Positions 21,291-29,140 of a stretch of DNA of 30,524 nucleotides are shown here, in pieces. Origin of the DNA: a virus; IMG/VR virus record IMGVR_UViG_3300040806_001441, positions 1 to 30,524 of that record. One strand, written 5' to 3'. The position numbers were made by a program, and so were the translations under genes. Numbering within the stretch: position 1 is the first letter of the stretch; every line of letters begins with the position of its first letter. Below the pieces are notes generated by a model that was given only the letters and a program-made list of their open reading frames with translations, was not told the DNA's origin and did not search any database.

Positions 21291-21500
21291 ATGTTTACAT
21301 GGTTGAAAAAGATTTTCGTGCCTGTTGAAAATGTATTAGTATTAGACAAGCAGATAATCGAAAAGAAATCAGAACTAACAGCAATGTCAAAAGTAAAACT
21401 TGAAGAACTAGGTCGTGCTTATGATGTTGAATTAGACCGTAGATTAACTAAAGCAAAACTGGTTGATCAATTATGGAAAGTAGTAAAACCTAAAAAATAA
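21291..21500 (+). CDS. Small SAP-like/Rho-N-like helical protein
   Basis: A 69-residue protein. Residues 31-65 (MSKVKLEELGRAYDVELDRR then LTKAKLVDQLWKV) match the helix-extended loop-helix of SAP and Rho-N-like domains, which bind nucleic acid. The N-terminus MFTWLKKIFVPVENV is amphipathic. AAGGAG lies 6 nt before the ATG, and it starts 1 nt after the SOD stop. Such proteins occur in many phages without a defined role. Confidence 0.78.
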   Translation: MFTWLKKIFVPVENVLVLDKQIIEKKSELTAMSKVKLEELGRAYDVELDRRLTKAKLVDQLWKVVKPKK

Positions 21501-21510
21501 GGAGAACACT

Positions 21511-21684
21511 ATGATAGATAAATTTAAAGGCTGGGTAGCAAAACGTTTTACAGAAAGAACATCTTGGGATGGAGCAATGCTTGTCCTACTAGGAGTTTTA
21601 GTATTAATTGCTAAACCAATTGCAGGCTTACTTGCATATGCGGCTATCGCATATGGTGCTTGGACTATTTGGAAGAGTGAATAG
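21511..21684 (+). CDS. Small membrane protein
   Basis: A 57-residue protein preceded by AAGGAG 6 nt from its ATG. The N-terminus is basic (IDKFKGWVAKRFTERTSWDG). A hydrophobic stretch (AMLVLLGVLVLIAKPIAGLL) is followed by AYAAIAYGAWTIW, giving one long or two short membrane segments. It ends KSE. It lies between the SAP-like gene and IscA in a late unit. The size and charge would fit a holin-like or membrane-anchoring role, but no lysis gene is nearby and the function is unknown. Confidence 0.8.
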   Translation: MIDKFKGWVAKRFTERTSWDGAMLVLLGVLVLIAKPIAGLLAYAAIAYGAWTIWKSE

Positions 21685-21687
21685 TGA

Positions 21688-22014
21688 ATGCCACAGGTAG
21701 TAAATCTTACAGATAGTGCAATAAAGCACATGGAAGGCTTAATTGAAAAGACCGGCAAGCCCGTCGTTCGACTACAAATGAAGGGTGGAGGGTGTGCCGG
21801 ATTTTCATATGACTGGCAGATGAGTGATTCCAAAGAATTGGATGACGAAATTGTAAAACTTCCTAATGGTGAATTTGCTATTGATAGTTCGAGTTTACTG
21901 TATCTAATAGGAACTGAAATAGACTATGTAGAAGAAGTGTTTGGTTCCTATCTTCAAATAAAAAATCCCAACTCAACATCAAGTTGTGGTTGCGGCGAAA
22001 GCGTAGGCTTTTAA
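21688..22014 (+). CDS. A-type iron-sulfur carrier (IscA/HesB/ErpA family)
   Basis: A 108-residue protein with the three family cysteines. Cys36 lies in KGGGCAGFSYDW, and Cys100 and Cys102 lie in SSCGCGESVGF. The N-terminus (LTDSAIKHMEGLI) and DYVEEVFGSYLQIKNPN fit the fold. A-type carriers deliver Fe-S clusters to target proteins. Inference: it may support the phage's radical SAM enzymes or host Fe-S proteins during infection. The start has no strong Shine-Dalgarno and lies 3 nt after the preceding stop, suggesting coupling. Its end overlaps the convergent minus-strand gene by 4 nt. IscA/HesB genes are frequent in marine myoviruses. Confidence 0.93.
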   Translation: MPQVVNLTDSAIKHMEGLIEKTGKPVVRLQMKGGGCAGFSYDWQMSDSKELDDEIVKLPNGEFAIDSSSLLYLIGTEIDYVEEVFGSYLQIKNPNSTSSCGCGESVGF

Positions 22015-22298
22015 TATTTAGAAATACTTAAATTAGAACCAGCAGGCATATCCCATATTTGCTTGTTCTCAACTCCCTTGCGCTGTGCAAAACGCTTGGC
22101 ATCACAATTACTACAAACATGAAAATATTCATTACTCAACCGTACTCTGTTGATGTTTTTTAAATCCCTGGTAAATACAGTATCACAATTGTCACACTGG
22201 AGTTTCACTACAGTTTTAGTACGCTTATAAACGTGCTTTTTACCGTGTTTACTCTTACGTGTGTGTTGAGTAATCTTTTGTTCTGTATCTAAAAACAT
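22011..22298 (-). CDS. Zinc-ribbon phage protein
   Basis: A 95-residue minus-strand protein with two CxxC pairs, Cys35/Cys38 (LQCDNCDTVFTRDL) and Cys62/Cys65 (FHVCSNCDAKRF), which would bind one zinc. The N-terminal half is very basic (HTRKSKHGKKHVYKRTKT). The C-terminus reads RKGVENKQIWDMPAGS. I recall a similar zinc-finger protein in T4-like cyanophages, sometimes annotated as nuclease-related, but no HNH or other catalytic residues are visible. Nucleic-acid binding is likely from charge and zinc ribbon. It is transcribed towards IscA, divergent from the giant fibre gene. Confidence 0.8.
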   Translation of the reverse strand: MFLDTEQKITQHTRKSKHGKKHVYKRTKTVVKLQCDNCDTVFTRDLKNINRVRLSNEYFHVCSNCDAKRFAQRKGVENKQIWDMPAGSNLSISKY

Positions 22299-22342
22299 AG
22301 TATAGTATTTACTATTTTACATTAGGCTTATAGAATGAATTG

Positions 22343-22349
22343 ATAAATA
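22343..22349 (+). promoter_or_regulatory. Late-type promoter for the giant fibre gene
   Basis: GATAAATA. T4 late geometry predicts +1 near 22355, leaving a 27-nt leader with AGGGG (22372-22376) before the ATG at 22382. Confidence 0.65.
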
Positions 22350-22381
22350 TTAGTGTGAAAAGGTAACTCCTAGGGGATAAA

Positions 22382-25300
22382 ATGGCAAGAAAAGTTATTG
22401 ATGTCGGTGCAGTTGGTAATGACGGAACCGGCGATAGTATTAGAAATTCGTTTAGTAAAGTAAACGATAACTTTAGAGAATTATATAGTTCACTAGGGCT
22501 AGGTGAACGTTTAACATTTATAGGGTTAGACGATACTCCAGCATCATTCCTAGGACAAGAAGGCGCGGTAGTATCAGTTAACCCAACAACTGATGCATTA
22601 CAATTCAAACAAATTACAGGAGGTATTGGTGTATCAATTGACACTACCAGTAACTCCAACCAGATTATTGTTAACACAGAATTTTCAGAAATTTCAGGTG
22701 ACACATCACCACAACTTGGTGGTGACCTTTCAGTTCAATCAGGCGGTAATACTTATAAGATCAAAGATCTTGCAACCCCAACTGAAGATACCCAAGCATC
22801 AAACAAAAGTTATACTGACTCGAAACTTTCACGTGCAGGCGTTGATGCAATAGATCCTGAAACAGGAACACTACAAAGTGCATTCGGAACCATGAGTGGT
22901 CCGTTGATTCTTTCTCGTTCTCCTGAGCCAGACGACGACGAAAGATATGACGGATTAATTGCTGCAACAAAACAATATGTTGACGGTTCATCCTTTGGTT
23001 CTTCTGTTAACCTGTATGTTGCCACATCAGGAGCAGATGAACGTCCAGGTGTTAGTCCTGCATTGCAAGGTAGAGCACTTGCATACGCATATAAAACAAT
23101 TGAGGCAGCACTAAAACGTGCAGAAGAACTTGTAAGAGAATCAGAAGACGATATTGGTCCTTACAAGAAAGTTTTAACATTCAATAATGGAAATGATTCA
23201 GTTACACTTGCAGGTGTTGGAACAGCACCCACTTCAGGATCAGGCTTTGCGGGTGTTGCTAAATTAAGTGTTGACACAATTACAATTAATAATGCAGGTA
23301 CAACTTATAACGTAGGCGATGTAATTACCTTATCAGGCGGTACTGGAACTGCTGCAGAATATGAAGTTTTAACAACAGCATCAACTCCTGGTGCGGTTGT
23401 AACATTTAGACAATTATCATCAGGTAACTATACTACAATTCCTGGTTCAGTAGGGGTTACAACAACAACTAATAGTGCATTTGGTAGTGGAGCAACTTTC
23501 AATGTAACTTATAAAGTTAACAACGTTGACATCAGCACTGGTGGTTCAGGTTATAGTTTAGTATCAGTAAGAATTACCGGCGGTGGCGGAACAGGTGCAT
23601 TTGGTGTAGCAACTGTGGTAAGTGGAGAAATTACCAAAGTTGAAGTTACTGACACAGGTAGTGGCTTTACTAGTTCACCAACTGTTGTTGCTGATTTACC
23701 TAGATTTTTACTTAGAACAGACGGACTAAGAACAGATTTTACAGGAGATGTATTAACTGATACTCCAGTAGCATTTAGAACAAGAGATATTAGAGAAGGT
23801 TTATACTTACGTGGCGAGACATCAGGAGCACTTGCACAGATTCTTGCACATGAAGGAGCATTAGATAGTAGCGGTAACGAGATATTTGATGTGGATATCA
23901 AGTATGGCACATTCCAACTAAATGAAGTTATAGCCTATGGTGATATTACTAACCAAGTTCAAATTTCAGTATTCATAGAAAGCGGTGTTTACGAAGAAAA
24001 CTATCCTTTAAAAGTTTCACAAAACGTTGCTATTATTGGTAATGAATTTAGACGTGTAATCATAAAACCAAGAAAAGGAACTTCAAGTTCTCCTTGGGCA
24101 TTTCAAAAATTTAGAAGAGACACTACCATTGACGGCTTAACAACTGCTACTCAATTATACGGTCATCACTATCTATCAGATAGCACTGAGCCTGTTTATC
24201 CAAAAATTAATAACCCTGGAAACTATAAGGCATCAGCAGCTCTTATCAAACTGAATAGAGTGTTCTTGCAAACTGAAATGGTAGCGTGGATCAACTATCA
24301 AATAGCAAATAATTTATCGCCTTTTACTAGTTCGTTTGAGTATGACGAAAAATTATGTAAAAGAGACTATGGATTAATTCTAGATGCTATGATATTTGAT
24401 ATTACCTATGGTGGGTATGACAGAACAATATCAGCAGGTTTAAAATATTTTCAAAGTGTTAGCGGAAGAAAAGCAATAACCGATCAGTTATCTGAATCAC
24501 TTGCTGGCCTTGCACATTTACAAACATTGGTTAATGCTGTTGTTAATAATAATACTATATCAACTGTTTACAATGAAATATTAACACAAGTAAAAGATAC
24601 TGCTTTCGTTAAAGAAACAGGAACAGAAGCAGTATTAGATGATTTGTTTGATGCATTTGAAGATGTAATTGATAACTCAGGCAGTGTTAACTATCCTAAA
24701 GACAATGAGGACATGGATGTGTTCCTTTGTAACGATGCAGTGATTATTAGGGCTGTAACAACTCAAGGGCATGGTGGTTTTACTATGGTGCTAGATCCGC
24801 AGGGACAAATTCTTGCTAAGTCACCGTACTGTCAAGAATCAGCATCGTTCTCAAGATCCATTAATGCACAAACGTTTGCAGGCGGTATGTTTGTTGACGG
24901 CTTTGCTGGTAACTTACAATTTAAACATACTGCTACTGTAGCAGGAACTGGTAATACAAGAATTGAAGTTTCAGGGCTAGATAGAATTCCAAATCTTCCA
25001 GCATCGTTCATTGTTAATGATGATATTTTTAGAGTAAACTATGTCAGAGATTTTGTCTTTGATCCTCAAGGGTCTACTGCAACATTCTCATTAGACGAAA
25101 CTACTCCGTTTACTGAAACACCTGGAGAGCAAACTCTTACATCGATTAGTTTTGGTACTCCAGCAATATTTACATTTGTTAATCACGGGTTACAGGCTAA
25201 TTCATCAATAGTACTTTCAACAACAGGAACACTACCAGCAGGACTTGTTGCTGGCAAGGAATATTACATTGCTGAAAACGGATTGACTAGTAATACATTT

Positions 25301-28300
25301 AGACTTACAACAACATTTGGCGGAACAACACTTGTAGATACAACTGATGCAGGTAGCGGAACACACAGTTATCAAAGACTTTACGAAGTTCTAATGCCTG
25401 GTAACAGATCAATGCTTTCAAATGACTTTACACAGGTTGCTGACATGGGGTACGGACTACTTGCAACTAACGGTGGATTGACTGAAGCCGTTTCAATGTT
25501 TACCTATTACACTTATACTTCATACATGTCATTGAACGGTGCGCAGATTAGAAGTATTGGTGGATCGTCTGCACATGGTGTGTATGCATTGGTTGCTGAA
25601 GGATCAGATCCTTTAGAAGTACCAACTCCAACTACAATATATTATGATTTAGCACAACAAGTTGATTGTTACGCACCCAGTGCATTATTTGCAAACACAA
25701 CAAACGGATTGTTTATCAATGTTACTAATTACGATTATACACCACTTAATAATTCAGAACTTGAAGTTGACCACGGTGCTTTAATTTATAGATATCCAGT
25801 TACTTCAGTTAGTACAACTGACTTACCAGACGGTGTTGCTAGACTGAACTTAACATCAGACGATACAGGAAACTTTGAAGGACTATTCGCAGTCATTCCA
25901 GATGAAACAAAGATGACACTGCGTTCTAATTCGCAGATATTGTTAACTGGAGAACTTGCTGATGTTGCTACTAGACCATCAACGGGTTTAAGATTACAAG
26001 AATCTTCAGATGTTTATCGTGTTCTACAATTTGAGTCTTACGATGATACTGTTGATGGTAGAGGCAGACTTGAGTGTACATTTACAACTGCTGACCCAAC
26101 AGTAATTACTTTTCTATTAGAAGTCATATCCATTGATAGTAATATTGCTACAACAGCAAGAAATCACGGATTAATTGCTGGCGATACGTTTACTGCACAG
26201 AGTACGGCGAACGGATTTGTCAACAGTACCACATACTATGTAATTGATGTACCTACATACGACTCATTAGAATTTTCAACTACATCAGGCGGTTCGACTC
26301 ATACGTTAACAAACGGCACTGGATTATCAATTAAAGGAATTATTCCTCATAAACAATTGGCTGATTATAGATTAAGTTTTGCAAATAGTGGCGGAACATT
26401 GCCAACAGGTATTAGCGAGGCTATTTCACAGTACTTTGTTTTAGAAACAGGACTTACTACAACAAGTTTTAGAATTTCAGAATCTCTTAACGGTGCTGCT
26501 GTTGCAGTTACGGCACCAGGAACCGGAACTAATAGTGCGGCTGCAGAAGGTATTACTAAAACTACACTAAGAGAAAACTATAACTATATTGACTTAACAA
26601 TATATAAGCCGGGAGAATTTGTTGGAACGTCCGGCGCTGCACCAGTTGTTCCTGGAACATCATATGCTATTAGTTCATTTACTATTGCATCACCTGCTGC
26701 GGGCATAGTTGTTACGAGTGCACCACACGGGTTATCAGTCGGCGATGTTATTAAATTCGAAACTACTGGAAGTTTACCAACAGGTATTACCGACGCAGCA
26801 CAATATTATGTTTCCGATAATGATGCTGATTCATTAGGCGCTAGTTCCGTTCAATTTACGGTAACATCAACACCACCGTCACTTGCTTCATCTTTAGAAA
26901 TTGCGTTTAGTGGAAGTGCTTCAGGAACTGCTGTGTATGGTCCTGTAACTGGTAGAGCCGGCGATACACAAATAGCCGTGGTTCCAGTTGCTCCTCAGGA
27001 AAGAGGTAGAGTTAAAGACAGTATTGTATGGTTTAACGGTGAAAGATATGTGATTGATGCGTACGAATCAGAAGATGATCTTGCTGAAGCATACGCAAGA
27101 ATTACGTTAGATAGACCATTAGAAGATTCATTAATACAGTATGACGGAACGTATACAATTAAATCACATGTTCCTATTAGAACAATAAATGCTAACGGCA
27201 ATCTAACTATTAGGATTTCATTGACTCGTGTTACATCACATGACTTACTAGAGATTGGTACAGGATCATATGCAGATACTAACTATCCAAATGAAATTTT
27301 TGGGCCAGCGGTAAATGCTGTTAATCCAAGTAACGAAACTGAAGAACGTTCAGTGGGACGTGTGTTTTATGTAACCAGTGACCAATTTGGTAACTTTAAC
27401 GTTGGACCTTACTTTAGGGTTGACCAAGGAACAGGACGAGTAACATTCTCCGCAGCGATTGCATTGAGTAACTTGGATGGTATTGGATTTAAGCGTGGTG
27501 TTCCTATTAGTGAATTCTCAACAGACTCTGGCTTTAGTGATAATGCTGTTGACACAGTTCCTACAGAGAATGCAGCCAGATTATATATTGAAAGGCGATT
27601 AGGTCTTACGCACAGTGGAGCGGTAGTTGCTCCAACTTCAAACTTAATTCCGCCAATCAGCGGCGGCTTTATGGCATTGGACGGTCAATTAGCCATGAAG
27701 GCAGACATGGATATGAATCAACATAAGATTGTTAATGTTGCTGATGCTGTTAATCCGCTAGATGCTTTAAACCTTAGAAGTTTGACTTTTGATAATCTAC
27801 AGAACTTTACATTTACAGATTTGGCTGCTAATCAATTGCTTGTATTCACAGGTGTTGATAGAGAAGCAGTTAACGCAGAAGTAGTTGGCGACATTACACT
27901 AAACATTGATTCGACAGCAAACACTATTGATGCACAGATTGAACCAGACGTAATTTTAGATGCTGACGTAAACACAAATGCAGATGTTGCACAGAGTAAA
28001 CTATTAATGCAGTTAACAACTGCTGATGCGGCAGCACCAACAGGAACTGCTAGAGATAAACAAGCACGCAGTGGACTTGCAAGTTTTGACACAGCACAGT
28101 TTACAGTGGTTGATGGATGGGTTCAACTGAAAGCAAATGGTGTTCCTAAAACTGCACTGGCACAAATTGCTGCTAAGTCAGTACTAGGTAACAGCGGACT
28201 CGCTGCGGCAAATGCCAGTGATGTTTTATTCACTACCGTTGTTGATAGTGGTGGATCGATCAAGAAAAATCAATATAGCGGAACTGGATTCCTACGCAGA

Positions 28301-29140
28301 GTAAATGCAGGAAGCAACACGTCAGATGCTGATTACGGTATGGTTGAAATGGCTTCTGGATCAAGCGGAACCCCTGAAGTTAGCAAATTAATTGTTAGAG
28401 ATACAAACGGTGACTTCGGTGGCAGGGTAGCAGATTTACAAAAACTACAAATTGATACTAAGGATGCCATTGACACTGGATCACTAGGCGGCTCAAGTGG
28501 GTTTATTAGATTATATACTTACGGTGGTAATGGTGGTATATTCCTACAATACGGAACACTGGCTAGTGATAACATTAACTATTACGACAATGATACACAT
28601 ATCTTTAGACCACAGAGCGGAATTGGACTTGCTCCTGTTACTGCTTCACAGGTAACAACTACTGCATTGACAACTGGCGGAAATACTACTGCTGGAACCG
28701 TAACTGGTAGATGGACGCTAACTGGTAGCAGTCCAAACGAATCAAGATTTGAAGCGACATACTCAGCAGACGTTGCGGAATACTATGAGGGTGACAAGGA
28801 ATATGAGGTTGGAACCGTGTTAGTATTTGGTGGTGACAAGGAAGTTACTTCTTCAAACACACACATGGACAAGCGCATTGCTGGAGTAGTATCAAATACT
28901 GCTGCATATGTAATGTATACTGCATGTCCAGGACACAAGAACCTAGTAGCACTTGTTGGTAGAGTTCCATGTAAGGTAGTTGGAAAGATTAAAAAGGGTG
29001 ACATACTAGTAACAGCAGGTATACACGGTGTTGCAACGGTAAGTGATGATCCTAAGGTAGGAACAATTGTTGGTAAGGCAATTGAAGATTACGATAGCGA
29101 TCATATAGGAACTATTGAAATAGCGGTAGGGAGATCATAA
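22382..29140 (+). CDS. Giant tail-fibre-type virion protein (2252 residues)
   Basis: A very long beta-rich structural protein. The N-terminus (RKVIDVGAVGNDGTGDSIR, then SFSKVNDNFRELY) is a virion-attachment head common in T4-like marine phages. Regions in order: YVATSGADERPGVSP (about 210), pectate-lyase-like; Gly-rich GGGGTGAFG repeats (about 400); VFIESGVYEENYPL (about 530), beta-helix like; four modules of the form 'HGL..GD....TG.LP.G....YY' near 925-1005, 1240-1320, 1325-1395 and 1425-1525; SDQFGNFNVGPYFRVDQGTG (about 1665); GGFMALDGQLAMKADMDMNQ (about 1760). The C-terminal 150 residues (ADVAEYYEGDKEYEVG with VGRVPCKVVGKIKKGD) resemble auto-processing or chaperone-like domains on phage fibres. 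Likely host recognition. Its stop shares a base with the next start (TAATG). Confidence 0.9.
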   Translation: MARKVIDVGAVGNDGTGDSIRNSFSKVNDNFRELYSSLGLGERLTFIGLDDTPASFLGQEGAVVSVNPTTDALQFKQITGGIGVSIDTTSNSNQIIVNTEFSEISGDTSPQLGGDLSVQSGGNTYKIKDLATPTEDTQASNKSYTDSKLSRAGVDAIDPETGTLQSAFGTMSGPLILSRSPEPDDDERYDGLIAATKQYVDGSSFGSSVNLYVATSGADERPGVSPALQGRALAYAYKTIEAALKRAEELVRESEDDIGPYKKVLTFNNGNDSVTLAGVGTAPTSGSGFAGVAKLSVDTITINNAGTTYNVGDVITLSGGTGTAAEYEVLTTASTPGAVVTFRQLSSGNYTTIPGSVGVTTTTNSAFGSGATFNVTYKVNNVDISTGGSGYSLVSVRITGGGGTGAFGVATVVSGEITKVEVTDTGSGFTSSPTVVADLPRFLLRTDGLRTDFTGDVLTDTPVAFRTRDIREGLYLRGETSGALAQILAHEGALDSSGNEIFDVDIKYGTFQLNEVIAYGDITNQVQISVFIESGVYEENYPLKVSQNVAIIGNEFRRVIIKPRKGTSSSPWAFQKFRRDTTIDGLTTATQLYGHHYLSDSTEPVYPKINNPGNYKASAALIKLNRVFLQTEMVAWINYQIANNLSPFTSSFEYDEKLCKRDYGLILDAMIFDITYGGYDRTISAGLKYFQSVSGRKAITDQLSESLAGLAHLQTLVNAVVNNNTISTVYNEILTQVKDTAFVKETGTEAVLDDLFDAFEDVIDNSGSVNYPKDNEDMDVFLCNDAVIIRAVTTQGHGGFTMVLDPQGQILAKSPYCQESASFSRSINAQTFAGGMFVDGFAGNLQFKHTATVAGTGNTRIEVSGLDRIPNLPASFIVNDDIFRVNYVRDFVFDPQGSTATFSLDETTPFTETPGEQTLTSISFGTPAIFTFVNHGLQANSSIVLSTTGTLPAGLVAGKEYYIAENGLTSNTFRLTTTFGGTTLVDTTDAGSGTHSYQRLYEVLMPGNRSMLSNDFTQVADMGYGLLATNGGLTEAVSMFTYYTYTSYMSLNGAQIRSIGGSSAHGVYALVAEGSDPLEVPTPTTIYYDLAQQVDCYAPSALFANTTNGLFINVTNYDYTPLNNSELEVDHGALIYRYPVTSVSTTDLPDGVARLNLTSDDTGNFEGLFAVIPDETKMTLRSNSQILLTGELADVATRPSTGLRLQESSDVYRVLQFESYDDTVDGRGRLECTFTTADPTVITFLLEVISIDSNIATTARNHGLIAGDTFTAQSTANGFVNSTTYYVIDVPTYDSLEFSTTSGGSTHTLTNGTGLSIKGIIPHKQLADYRLSFANSGGTLPTGISEAISQYFVLETGLTTTSFRISESLNGAAVAVTAPGTGTNSAAAEGITKTTLRENYNYIDLTIYKPGEFVGTSGAAPVVPGTSYAISSFTIASPAAGIVVTSAPHGLSVGDVIKFETTGSLPTGITDAAQYYVSDNDADSLGASSVQFTVTSTPPSLASSLEIAFSGSASGTAVYGPVTGRAGDTQIAVVPVAPQERGRVKDSIVWFNGERYVIDAYESEDDLAEAYARITLDRPLEDSLIQYDGTYTIKSHVPIRTINANGNLTIRISLTRVTSHDLLEIGTGSYADTNYPNEIFGPAVNAVNPSNETEERSVGRVFYVTSDQFGNFNVGPYFRVDQGTGRVTFSAAIALSNLDGIGFKRGVPISEFSTDSGFSDNAVDTVPTENAARLYIERRLGLTHSGAVVAPTSNLIPPISGGFMALDGQLAMKADMDMNQHKIVNVADAVNPLDALNLRSLTFDNLQNFTFTDLAANQLLVFTGVDREAVNAEVVGDITLNIDSTANTIDAQIEPDVILDADVNTNADVAQSKLLMQLTTADAAAPTGTARDKQARSGLASFDTAQFTVVDGWVQLKANGVPKTALAQIAAKSVLGNSGLAAANASDVLFTTVVDSGGSIKKNQYSGTGFLRRVNAGSNTSDADYGMVEMASGSSGTPEVSKLIVRDTNGDFGGRVADLQKLQIDTKDAIDTGSLGGSSGFIRLYTYGGNGGIFLQYGTLASDNINYYDNDTHIFRPQSGIGLAPVTASQVTTTALTTGGNTTAGTVTGRWTLTGSSPNESRFEATYSADVAEYYEGDKEYEVGTVLVFGGDKEVTSSNTHMDKRIAGVVSNTAAYVMYTACPGHKNLVALVGRVPCKVVGKIKKGDILVTAGIHGVATVSDDPKVGTIVGKAIEDYDSDHIGTIEIAVGRS

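Noticed and set aside
22299-22312. TATACT directly before the minus-strand zinc-ribbon ATG as a -10 element
   Set aside because: It touches the start codon, so transcription would begin after the ATG, and no -35 hexamer is seen at 17 bp.
23551-23910. Minus-strand 119-codon frame in the giant fibre gene
   Set aside because: Shadow of the repetitive coding strand; no start signal or family resemblance.
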